A DNA stretch of 64,000 nt from an uncultured Prevotellaceae bacterium. Lineage in GTDB: Bacteria > Bacteroidota > Bacteroidia > Bacteroidales > Bacteroidaceae. The translations under genes were made by a program, and so were the position numbers. The notes beneath the pieces were generated by a model. It had not been told where the DNA came from and did not search any database. It worked only from the letters and a program-made list of their open reading frames with translations. Location: assembly GCA_900313615.1 (NCBI GenBank), contig OMRP01000009.1, forward strand, positions 1-64,000, read 5' to 3'. Below, in pieces: positions 7,901 to 17,638 of this stretch (its first letter is position 1; each line of letters begins with the position of its first letter).

Positions 7901-9070
7901 ATGAAACAACAGATATGTATACTCGGTTCAACGGGTTCCATAGGCACCCAAGCCTTGGAGGTCATTGCCGAGCATCCCGACCGATACGAGGTGTACTGCC
8001 TCACCGCCAACCGGCGCTATGAGCTGTTGGCCGAGCAGGCACACCTTTTCCATCCTGCCGCAGTAGTCATAGCCGACGACCGCTACTACGAACCGTTGCA
8101 GGCATTGATGACCGACCTCCCCGACGTGAAGGTATATGCCGGTCGTGAAGCCCTTGACGAGATAGTGGAAGCTGGTCCTATCGACATGGTGCTTACGGCA
8201 ATGGTGGGTTTCGCCGGTCTGTCACCGACGCTTCACGCTATACGTGCGCATAAGAAAATATGCCTAGCCAACAAGGAGACCCTTGTCGTGGCCGGTGAGT
8301 TGGTATGTCGCCTGGCCCAAGAGAACCATGTGCCCATCTTGCCCGTAGACAGTGAACACTCCGCCATCTTCCAGAGCATCGTGGGCGAAGGCGACAACGA
8401 GATAGAAAAGATTCTGCTCACCGCCAGTGGAGGACCATTCCGCACTTTTACCAAGGAACAACTGGCCCATGTGACGAAGAGTGATGCCTTGCGCCACCCC
8501 ACATGGGACATGGGAGCGAAGATTACCATCGACAGTGCCACGATGATGAACAAAGGATTCGAGGTGATGGAGGCTTCCTGGCTCTTCGGTGTGCCCGTCG
8601 ACCGCATCCAAGTGCTCGTACACCCCCAAAGCATCGTACATAGCGCCGTGCAGTTTGTCGATGGTGCGGTGAAGGCCCAACTCGGCGTACCCGACATGCG
8701 CCTGCCTATCCAATATGCGTTCTCTTTCCCCGAACGACTGTCGCTCTCCGCCGAACGGCTTGACCTGTTTGCCCATCCACTGGAGTTCTTCGAGCCCGAC
8801 GTGGAGAAATTCCGCTGTCTGGCATTGGCCTTCGAAGCCATGAAGCGCGGTGGTAATATGCCGTGTATCGTGAATGCCGCCAACGAGGTGGTGAACCGAG
8901 CCTTCCTCGAAGACCGCTGTTCATTCCTCGCCATGGGCGACATCATCGCCAAGACCATGGATCGCACCACCTTTGACGCCACCCCTGACTACGACACCTA
9001 CGTGGCCACGGATGCCGAGGCACGGCGCATTGCGGAAGAGCTGGTAAGGGAAAAGGGAAGAGGGAAGTAG
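7901..9070 (+). CDS. dxr: 1-deoxy-D-xylulose 5-phosphate reductoisomerase
   Basis: 389 residues from the ATG at 7901. The open frame extends upstream through repeat-derived sequence, but MKQQICILGSTGSIG is the family start. It makes 2-C-methyl-D-erythritol 4-phosphate with NADPH in the MEP isoprenoid pathway. The NADPH loop GSTGSIGTQALE, the metal/substrate motifs LPVDSEHSAIFQ and TASGGPFR, and ATMMNKGFEVMEA are all present. The tail REKGRGK runs into the 7-bp array that follows, suggesting a repeat-derived C-terminus. rseP follows, an order often seen in Bacteroidales. Confidence 0.95.
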   Translation: MKQQICILGSTGSIGTQALEVIAEHPDRYEVYCLTANRRYELLAEQAHLFHPAAVVIADDRYYEPLQALMTDLPDVKVYAGREALDEIVEAGPIDMVLTAMVGFAGLSPTLHAIRAHKKICLANKETLVVAGELVCRLAQENHVPILPVDSEHSAIFQSIVGEGDNEIEKILLTASGGPFRTFTKEQLAHVTKSDALRHPTWDMGAKITIDSATMMNKGFEVMEASWLFGVPVDRIQVLVHPQSIVHSAVQFVDGAVKAQLGVPDMRLPIQYAFSFPERLSLSAERLDLFAHPLEFFEPDVEKFRCLALAFEAMKRGGNMPCIVNAANEVVNRAFLEDRCSFLAMGDIIAKTMDRTTFDATPDYDTYVATDAEARRIAEELVREKGRGK

Positions 9071-9271
9071 TGAGTAGTAAGAGGTAAGAGGTAAGAGGTG
9101 AGAGATGAGGGGTGAGTTTCGGGGTAATGTCTACACTCCTATACTCCTACACTCCCAAACTCTTTAATAAAAGCAATAAACAAATAATAAAAACAACGGA
9201 TTGAATGGATGAAACGGAAGAGTCAACGGAGTATTGTCTACACTCCCAAACTCCTATACTCCTTCACTCCT
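9068..9271. repeat. Three degenerate 7-8 bp tandem arrays between dxr and rseP
   Basis: 9068-9116 repeats GTAAGAG/GTGAGAG/ATGAGGG (7 bp). 9132-9165 repeats ACACTCCT, ATACTCCT, ACACTCCC, AAACTCTT (8 bp). 9239-9271 repeats ACACTCCC, AAACTCCT, ATACTCCT, TCACTCCT. The last two share the same unit and are the reverse complement of the GGAGTGTA-type units near gmk (3373-3430). Confidence 0.85.
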
Positions 9272-9284
9272 AAATAAACAAAAC

Positions 9285-10745
9285 ATGGAAGTTTTTCTGA
9301 TACGATTGTTGCAGTTCATGCTGTCTATTTCTTTGTTGGTGTTGCTCCATGAGGGTGGGCATTTCTTCTTTGCCCGACTGTTCAAGGTGCGTGTCAACAG
9401 GTTCTATTTGTTCTTCAACCCGAAGTTCCATATTGTCAGCACCTACGACAAATGGGTGCGCCGTCTGTTCCACATGAAACCCGAAGTGGTACCCGAGAAG
9501 ACGGTAAAGGACAAAGACGGCAATGAACGTCAGGTGAAAGAATATGTGGGTACCGAATATGGTATGGGATGGCTGCCATTGGGCGGCTACTGTGCCATTG
9601 ACGGCATGGTGGATGAGACCAACCAACAACTCGACGACGACCCGAAGCCTTGGGAGTTCCGCACCAAGCCCGCATGGCAGCGTCTGCTCATCATGATTGG
9701 CGGTGTGCTGGTGAATTTCCTCTTGGCCCTATTCATCTATTCAATGGTTCTCTACCATTGGGGCGACTCTTATATCCAGACCAAGGATATGACCATGGGC
9801 ATGAAGTTCAACGAAGAAGCCAAGGCCTTGGGGTTCAAGGATGGTGACATTCTGTTGGGCACCGACAAAAAGACTTTTACCAAGTTTGACGTTGACCTCT
9901 ACCGCTCGCTCACCGACGCCAGCCGTGTTGACATCATACGCGACGGCAAGCAGATGAGTGTGCCCATCCGCGAAGAGCTGAACCTGCTGAACATGATCAA
10001 GACTCAGCCTACCTTTGTTGCGCCCTTGGTGCCCGCCGACATCGACAGTGTGATGCCAGGTTCGCCTGCCGCGTCTATTGGTTTGCAAAAAGGAGATAAG
10101 ATATTGGCTGTCAACAGCAAGAGCGTCGACTCATGGAACGAGTTCACCTATGAGATAGGCCGCCTGAGCGATGTGCTGGCCACAAAGACCAGCCCCGCCG
10201 ACAGCATGGCCCTGCGCCAAGCCACCGTCGCAGTGCTCCACAAAGCCACCGGCGTGACTGACACCACGCAGGTGACCCTCACCGCCGACCTGAAGTTGGG
10301 TGTGGGACAGTCGAGCGTCTACGACTATTACAAGGAGACGCATTTGGAATATGGTTTCTTTGAGAGTTTCCCTGCCGGCATCAAATACGGTGTGGGTGTG
10401 CTCCGTGGCTATGTAGACGACATGAAATATGTGTTCACCGCCGACGGAGCCAAGTCATTGGGTGGTTTTGGAGCCATCGGCAGTCTGTTCCCCGCCGAAT
10501 GGGACTGGATGATGTTCTGGCGCATGACTGCCTTCCTGAGCATCATCCTCGCCTTCATGAATATCCTTCCCATCCCCGCCCTCGACGGCGGCCATGTGCT
10601 GTTCTTGCTGTGGGAGATGATAACGGGTCGCAAGCCAAGCGACAAATTCATGGTTTGGGCTGAATACATCGGCATCGGTATATTGCTATTGCTGATGGTG
10701 GTGGCCAACCTGAACGATATCCTGCGGTGGATAGGAGTGATGTAG
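9285..10745 (+). CDS. rseP: RIP metalloprotease RseP (site-2 protease)
   Basis: 486 residues from the ATG at 9285; upstream in-frame codons are repeat sequence. It is an inner-membrane zinc protease that cuts membrane-spanning substrates such as anti-sigma factors. The active site HEGGH is in the first membrane helix (residues 22-26), and the second motif NILPIPALDGGH is in the last third. About four hydrophobic helices are visible, and PDZ-like segments lie between them (for example DSVMPGSPAASIGLQKGDKI). The insert around residues 60-90 (VPEKTVKDKDGNERQ) is usual for Bacteroidetes members. Confidence 0.94.
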   Translation: MEVFLIRLLQFMLSISLLVLLHEGGHFFFARLFKVRVNRFYLFFNPKFHIVSTYDKWVRRLFHMKPEVVPEKTVKDKDGNERQVKEYVGTEYGMGWLPLGGYCAIDGMVDETNQQLDDDPKPWEFRTKPAWQRLLIMIGGVLVNFLLALFIYSMVLYHWGDSYIQTKDMTMGMKFNEEAKALGFKDGDILLGTDKKTFTKFDVDLYRSLTDASRVDIIRDGKQMSVPIREELNLLNMIKTQPTFVAPLVPADIDSVMPGSPAASIGLQKGDKILAVNSKSVDSWNEFTYEIGRLSDVLATKTSPADSMALRQATVAVLHKATGVTDTTQVTLTADLKLGVGQSSVYDYYKETHLEYGFFESFPAGIKYGVGVLRGYVDDMKYVFTADGAKSLGGFGAIGSLFPAEWDWMMFWRMTAFLSIILAFMNILPIPALDGGHVLFLLWEMITGRKPSDKFMVWAEYIGIGILLLLMVVANLNDILRWIGVM

Positions 10746-10848
10746 AATGTTGAATTTTGAATGTTGAATTTTGAGTTGTCGCTTCGCGATTACGAATGAT
10801 CAATGAAGAATTCGCAACTCATAACCCATAACTCGAAACTCATAACTA
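10746..10848. repeat. Tandem repeats between rseP and glnN
   Basis: 10746-10773 holds two copies of the 14-mer AATGTTGAATTTTG (twice 7 bp). 10815-10848 repeats AACTCAT, AACCCAT, AACTCGA, AACTCAT (7 bp), ending just before the glnN ATG. Confidence 0.85.
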
Positions 10849-10853
10849 AATAT

Positions 10854-13076
10854 ATGTCGAACTTAAGATTCCAGGTAGTAGAGAAAGCATTTTCGAAGAA
10901 GCCTTTGGAGGTAGCAACCCCCAAGGAGCGCCCTTCGGAGTATTTCGGAAAGAAAGTCTTCACACGCTCGAAAATGTATAAGTATTTGCAGCGTGACGTG
11001 TACGAGAAGATGATTGACGTTATCGACAATGGAGCACCCCTCGACCGCTCCATCGCCGATGCCGTGGCCTCGGGCATGCGACAGTGGGCCGAGGAGAATG
11101 GTGTGACACACTACACCCATTGGTTCCAGCCCCTGACCGAAGGCACCGCCGAGAAACATGATGCCTTTATCGAACATGATGGCAAGGGTGGTATGATAGA
11201 GGAGTTCAGTGGCAAACTGCTCGTGCAGCAGGAACCCGATGCCTCATCGTTCCCCTCCGGCGGCATACGCGCCACCTTCGAGGCCCGTGGTTACTCTGCC
11301 TGGGACCCTATGTCGCCCGTGTTTATCATCGACGACACCCTCTGTATCCCCACCATATTTATCTCCTATACAGGCGAGGCCCTCGACTACAAAGCCCCAC
11401 TGAAGCGTTCGATACGTGCCGTGTGCGAGGCAGCGGCCGCCGTGGCTCGCTATTTCGACCCTCAGGTGAAGAAAGTGACCTCGAACCTCGGTTGGGAACA
11501 GGAATATTTTTTGGTCGACGAAGGGCTCTACTCCGCCCGTCCCGACTTGATGCTCACTGGCCGCACCCTCATGGGCCACGACTCGGCGAAGAACCAACAG
11601 ATGGACGACCATTATTTCGGCACCATCCCCGACCGCGTGCAGGCGTTCATGAAAGACCTGGAGATACAAGCCCTCGAACTGGGCATCCCCTGCAAGACTC
11701 GCCACAACGAGGTGGCACCCAACCAGTTTGAGCTCGCGCCTATCTATGAAGACACCAACTTGGCTGTCGACCATAACATGTTACTCATGTCGCTCATGAA
11801 GCGCGTGGCCCGCAAACATGGTTTTCGTGCCCTATTGCATGAGAAACCCTTTGCTGGCATCAACGGCTCGGGCAAGCACAACAACTGGAGCTTGAGCACC
11901 GACACCGGTGTGCTGCTGCACGCCCCTGGCAAGACCTCGGAGCAGAACCTACGGTTCGTGGTGTTCATCGTCGAGACGCTGATGGGCGTCTACCGCCACA
12001 ACGGACTGCTGAAAGCCTCCATCATGAGCGCCACCAATGCCCATCGTCTAGGTGCCAATGAAGCACCTCCCGCCATCATCAGTTCGTTTCTGGGCAAGCA
12101 GATTAGCGAGTTGCTCGACCATATCGAGCGTGCTGACAAGGAAGACCTGTTTACCATGGCGGGCAAGCAGAAGATGGAACTTGACATGCCAGAGATACCC
12201 GAACTGCTCATCGACAACACCGACCGCAACCGTACCAGTCCCTTCGCCTTCACCGGTAACCGTTTTGAGTTCCGCGCCGTGGGCAGCGAGGCCAACTGCG
12301 CCAGTGCGCTGATAGCGCTGAACACTGCCGTGGCCGAGGCGCTGACCAATTTCAAGCAACGTGTGGACCATAGGATATCAGAGATTGCCGGCAACGCAGA
12401 ATTTACCGAAGGAGAGCATAGCGCCACCTTCCACGCCATCATCGACGTGGTGCGCGCCGACATCAAGACCTGCAAGCCTATCCATTTCGATGGCAATGGC
12501 TACAGCGACGAATGGGTGAAAGAAGCCACCCATCGTGGTCTGGACGTGGAGACGAGTTGTCCGCTCATCTTCGACCGTTATCTCGACGATGCCACCGTGC
12601 GTATGTTTGAGAGTATGGGCGTGATGAACCGCAAGGAACTGGCCGCCCGCAACGAAGTGAAGTGGGAGACCTACACCAAGCGCATTCAGATTGAGGCCCG
12701 TGTGATGGGTGACCTGTCGATGAACCATATCATCCCCGTGGTGACCCATTATCAGAGTCAGTTGGCGAAGAATGTGCAGAATATGTACACCATCTTCGAC
12801 AAGTCCGAAGCCGACGAGCTGACCGTCCGCAACAAGAAAATCATCAAGGAGATTGCCCGTCGCGTACATAGCATCGAAGTGGGTGTAGAAGAGTTGGTCG
12901 ACGCCCGCAAGGTGGCCAACCGCATCGAGTCAGTGCGCGAGAAAGCTATCGCTTACCATGACACGGTGGCTCCAAAAATAGAAGAGATACGTTACGAGAT
13001 AGACAAGTTGGAGCTCATCGTCAGCGATGAATGTTGGACGCTGCCCAAATACCGCGAACTGCTGTTTATCAGGTAA
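10854..13076 (+). CDS. glnN: Glutamine synthetase type III
   Basis: 740 residues from the ATG at 10854; the in-frame ATG further up lies before the 7-bp repeat and would add repeat-derived residues. Type III enzymes (about 730 residues) form glutamine from glutamate, ammonia and ATP, and are the main GS of Bacteroidetes. Type III features are FPSGGIRATFEARGYSAWDPMSPVFI (residues about 143-168), NLGWEQEYFLVD, FAGINGSGKHNNWS (ATP/glutamate site) and NRTSPFAFTGNRFEFRAVGS. No PII or regulator gene adjoins. A strong convergent terminator follows. Confidence 0.95.
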   Translation: MSNLRFQVVEKAFSKKPLEVATPKERPSEYFGKKVFTRSKMYKYLQRDVYEKMIDVIDNGAPLDRSIADAVASGMRQWAEENGVTHYTHWFQPLTEGTAEKHDAFIEHDGKGGMIEEFSGKLLVQQEPDASSFPSGGIRATFEARGYSAWDPMSPVFIIDDTLCIPTIFISYTGEALDYKAPLKRSIRAVCEAAAAVARYFDPQVKKVTSNLGWEQEYFLVDEGLYSARPDLMLTGRTLMGHDSAKNQQMDDHYFGTIPDRVQAFMKDLEIQALELGIPCKTRHNEVAPNQFELAPIYEDTNLAVDHNMLLMSLMKRVARKHGFRALLHEKPFAGINGSGKHNNWSLSTDTGVLLHAPGKTSEQNLRFVVFIVETLMGVYRHNGLLKASIMSATNAHRLGANEAPPAIISSFLGKQISELLDHIERADKEDLFTMAGKQKMELDMPEIPELLIDNTDRNRTSPFAFTGNRFEFRAVGSEANCASALIALNTAVAEALTNFKQRVDHRISEIAGNAEFTEGEHSATFHAIIDVVRADIKTCKPIHFDGNGYSDEWVKEATHRGLDVETSCPLIFDRYLDDATVRMFESMGVMNRKELAARNEVKWETYTKRIQIEARVMGDLSMNHIIPVVTHYQSQLAKNVQNMYTIFDKSEADELTVRNKKIIKEIARRVHSIEVGVEELVDARKVANRIESVREKAIAYHDTVAPKIEEIRYEIDKLELIVSDECWTLPKYRELLFIR

Positions 13077-13154
13077 GAGTCTCCCCCTTTCCCCTTCCAA
13101 GGAGGGAGATACTAGTCCCTTCTATTTTCGTTAGGGAAAGGTAATAAAGAAATA

Positions 13155-13204
13155 AGTTAAGGAGTTAAATAGCAGGCAAGGCCTGACTACTTAACTCCTT
13201 AACT
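13155..13204. terminator. Bidirectional terminator between glnN and the Omp28-like gene
   Basis: AGTTAAGGAGTTAA (13155-13168) pairs perfectly with TTAACTCCTTAACT (13191-13204). Further pairing inside is TAG/CTA and CAGGC/GCCTG around a 3-base loop. It lies between two convergent genes, so it can serve both. Confidence 0.8.
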
Positions 13205-13227
13205 ATTTTAACGGCTTATACTGCCCC

Positions 13228-15207
13228 TTACTCTACGATGACCTTACGCACGGAGCCATCGCTCATGCGGATGATGTTCAATCCGCGGGCGGGGGTTTGC
13301 AGGCGCATGCCGTCAACATTGTAACGAGCCTGCTCGGTCACGTTGGTCGTAGAAGTTACGCCCTGTATGCCAGTGGAGGCTTCCTGAACGGAGGCCTTTG
13401 CTGCATTGGTGATATAGCCTTTGCTGTCGATGACCAATGCCACGATGAAGATGTCGCCTCTCTCGGCGGCCTCGGCCAAAGCAGCTTTCAGGTCAGTCCT
13501 ACTGGGCAATGTGAGGGAATATTCACGTTCCGCCTTATCACCCATCGCCATGGCACCCAAGTTTTCAACCTGGTTCTTGCTATTCACATAGGAACTTGTT
13601 AACAAAACATCATTAAACAGGAGACCGGAAACCACCGATTGTCCATGTTTGCCATCCTTGCAGAATTCCTCCAGGTCGGGATCGCCGACTTCGGCAAGGG
13701 TGTATTGGCTATAATAATTTTGCTGTCTCCACTTGGTGGTCGTACCTGTCAGGTTGTCGGCCACAACGGCAAATGCCACGGTATAGTCACCATCAATCAG
13801 AGCCTCCACCTCGGCCTTCGCAGTGAGACCTGTCTTTTGTTCGTTCCATTCACCCACAACCGTCACGTCGGTCTTGGCAGCCACATTGTCTAATTCATCC
13901 TGAATGTCATCGAGGATAGAATAGCCAGTGCCATACTTGGGGTCAATCTCGCCTGGAATACGGTTGAGGCGGCATGAAGGAGCCGACCCGCTGAAGATGT
14001 TGGCATAGTTGCCAGCAGAACCCAGCGCCATGGCATCGGTAGAAGCGCCTGAGTAAAGATGCGCAGCAATGCCGATGAACTGGTCGCCGAAATGCTCACG
14101 CGCCAGTTCCATACCGACGATGCCTCGCGGACACCATCCACAACCCAAACCGGTGAACTCTTCGACAACAGCACGGCGCGTCACCTGATGGTCGACGGTG
14201 AGCAAAGGAGCCACAAAAGAGGACTCTTCCAACTCGTTCGCTTGTCCATTCACTTGTTTGATGTTAATAATCACCTCTTCTGTCCCTGGAGTGTCCGAAC
14301 CTTGGAACGGCATTTTCACTGCTACATTGCCGCCAAAAATTTCACACTTAGTGGGCAGGACGACATGCTGTTGTTCGCTCTCCACGCCATTGGCTGTGAT
14401 GGTATAATCAAAGGAGGAGATACCATTGGCACCCTGATTGTTGATAGTCACATTGCGATAGACGGTCTGTCCGGGAGCCGCCACCAACTCATCGACACCG
14501 ACGACGCTGGCCGCATTGCCAGCAAAATCACCTTCCACAAACAGTTGCATGGCCAAGTTGCCATAGCCATACTGCGACATGTCTTCCCATGTGGGAACCG
14601 TATTGGAGGTCTTCAGATAGAGCGACGACGGCATCTCTTCAGCACCGTAGGTAATGACAATGGGATATTGTCCAGCGCTGGAAGACACACTTGTGACAGT
14701 ATATGTCAAACCCACGTACACGCCTTCATCTGTGATAGTGTATGGTTCAGACAATGTGATGTCAGTAGGCAAGCCATTATAATAATCACTTTTGTCACCA
14801 CCATTCAAATCTCCGGGACGGAGCTGCTTATTCATCACCGTCGCCGCATCGGCCGTTTCAGGCAGGTTAGTGGAAAGCCAAAGGCTAACATCTTTGAGCA
14901 CCGACAAGTCGCGCAAATAAATACGCACCTTGGTGATGGTCTTTCCCACCAAAGCTGCATTGGTCGGTTCCACACGCATGGCTTGGTAATAGGTCTCTGC
15001 TCTCTGAACACCCAGTCCAGACCTTTCACCCACACCGTCGTAATAGCCCCACCAGATGCCAGTGCCTTCGGCTTTTGCCGGGGCCATTATGGCACGCTGT
15101 GGACGTTGTCCCCCTATGTAGGGCGACCGCTGTTCTTTCACAAATTGCGCCTGTGTTGTCAGCGCCATTGTGGCCAAAGCCACCAAGAGTAGTAATTTTC
15201 TCTTCAT
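13228..15207 (-). CDS. Secreted Omp28-like protein with thioredoxin-type CxxC and C-terminal sorting-like tail
   Basis: 659 residues. Signal peptide MKRKLLLLVALATMALTTQAQ, then a beta-rich half with no clear name (about 40-340). Next comes a thioredoxin-like region beginning VVEEFTGLGCGWCPRG (CGWC active site, about residues 350-365), as in Omp28/peptidylarginine-associated families of Bacteroidetes. The last about 35 residues (YNVDGMRLQTPARGLNIIRMSDG...) resemble the beta-rich C-terminal domains used for outer-membrane export in Prevotella. Probably an exported or surface redox-type protein; substrate unknown. A minus-strand -7 box is at 15262-15255. Confidence 0.75.
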   Translation of the reverse strand: MKRKLLLLVALATMALTTQAQFVKEQRSPYIGGQRPQRAIMAPAKAEGTGIWWGYYDGVGERSGLGVQRAETYYQAMRVEPTNAALVGKTITKVRIYLRDLSVLKDVSLWLSTNLPETADAATVMNKQLRPGDLNGGDKSDYYNGLPTDITLSEPYTITDEGVYVGLTYTVTSVSSSAGQYPIVITYGAEEMPSSLYLKTSNTVPTWEDMSQYGYGNLAMQLFVEGDFAGNAASVVGVDELVAAPGQTVYRNVTINNQGANGISSFDYTITANGVESEQQHVVLPTKCEIFGGNVAVKMPFQGSDTPGTEEVIINIKQVNGQANELEESSFVAPLLTVDHQVTRRAVVEEFTGLGCGWCPRGIVGMELAREHFGDQFIGIAAHLYSGASTDAMALGSAGNYANIFSGSAPSCRLNRIPGEIDPKYGTGYSILDDIQDELDNVAAKTDVTVVGEWNEQKTGLTAKAEVEALIDGDYTVAFAVVADNLTGTTTKWRQQNYYSQYTLAEVGDPDLEEFCKDGKHGQSVVSGLLFNDVLLTSSYVNSKNQVENLGAMAMGDKAEREYSLTLPSRTDLKAALAEAAERGDIFIVALVIDSKGYITNAAKASVQEASTGIQGVTSTTNVTEQARYNVDGMRLQTPARGLNIIRMSDGSVRKVIVE

Positions 15208-15254
15208 AAGCGTATAATGTTTTGATTAGATGATACTCATTTTCTTCAACCGTG

Positions 15255-15262
15255 CAAAATTA
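15255..15262 (-). promoter_or_regulatory. -7 box of the Omp28-like gene
   Basis: TAATTTTG on the minus strand matches TAnnTTTG, about 50 bases before the ATG at 15207. Confidence 0.5.
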
Positions 15263-15368
15263 CATTATTTCATCTTAATGAGCAAACAATTCCTTTTTTT
15301 TTGCATCGCAAAAAAATCGGCTCCGCTTTTGGGCGAAGCCGATATGAATGAGGATATTCCTTTATTGA

Positions 15369-15896
15369 TTACCGACGTGAGCGTGGTCCACGCCTTTCAG
15401 GACGCAATGAACGCAGTTTTTCCATTTGGTCGGCGGTGAGAATCTTTTCCAGTTTCTGCTGGTATTCTTGATGTCTCGCCCTCATCTGCTCACGCTGTGG
15501 GTTGTCGCGACGCTTCATCTGTTGGCCATCAGCCCTTCTGAATTCTCTCCTTGGAGCCTGCTGCAGACCACCTTGTGATGGTTCCGCACCTGGCGCCGCT
15601 CTGAACTGACGATGATGACCACCATGTCGGGGGCCACTTACCACGTCGGCATATTCCGCATTGAGTTCTTTCAGACGGGTACCTTGGTCTTCATTCAAAC
15701 CCAATTGGTTAATCATATCCGTCGTGATTTGCTCCACAGATGGAGCCTTGTCCTCCTTACAGCACTGACCATCGCACTTCTGTTCACATTTTTCATCGCA
15801 CTTTTGGTCGCATTTCTGATCACTCTTTTTGTCATCCTGCGCATAGCCACAGGCCACAGTGGCCATCATGGCAAACATCATTAAAATCTTTTTCAT
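15369..15896 (-). CDS. Periplasmic Cys-repeat protein, Spy/CpxP- or DUF4890-like
   Basis: 175 residues. Signal peptide MKKILMMFAMMATVACGYAQ, then a Lys/Asp/Cys repeat (residues 22-48) in which KCD/KCE-type units recur (QKCDQKCDEKCEQKCDG) and end in QCC. The rest is helix-prone with LNEDQGTRLKELNAEYADVV and LEKILTADQMEKLRSL, which are LTxxQ-like motifs of Spy/CpxP chaperones. The tail is very basic (RPERRGPRSRR). The N-terminal Cys could be a lipobox variant (TVAC), in which case it is a lipoprotein. The Cys repeat suggests metal binding; that is inference. Confidence 0.65.
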   Translation of the reverse strand: MKKILMMFAMMATVACGYAQDDKKSDQKCDQKCDEKCEQKCDGQCCKEDKAPSVEQITTDMINQLGLNEDQGTRLKELNAEYADVVSGPRHGGHHRQFRAAPGAEPSQGGLQQAPRREFRRADGQQMKRRDNPQREQMRARHQEYQQKLEKILTADQMEKLRSLRPERRGPRSRR

Positions 15897-17542
<1,646 letters not shown>

Positions 17543-17600
17543 GACGGACTTCTATCCCTTCCCGCCCTGGGCAAGGCGTAGATAGTTCACTGAAAACATG

Positions 17601-17633
17601 TAGAGACGCCACAATGTGACGTCTCTATTTTTT
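17601..17633 (+). terminator. Terminator after eno
   Basis: TAGAGACG (17601-17608) pairs with CGTCTCTA (17620-17627) and is followed by six T. It ends only five bases before the ATG of the next gene. Confidence 0.85.
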
Positions 17634-17638
17634 CCACC

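Noticed and set aside
14059-15192. 377-residue open frame on the plus strand
   Set aside because: Antisense shadow of the Omp28-like gene, which has a signal peptide, CGWC motif and sorting-like tail.
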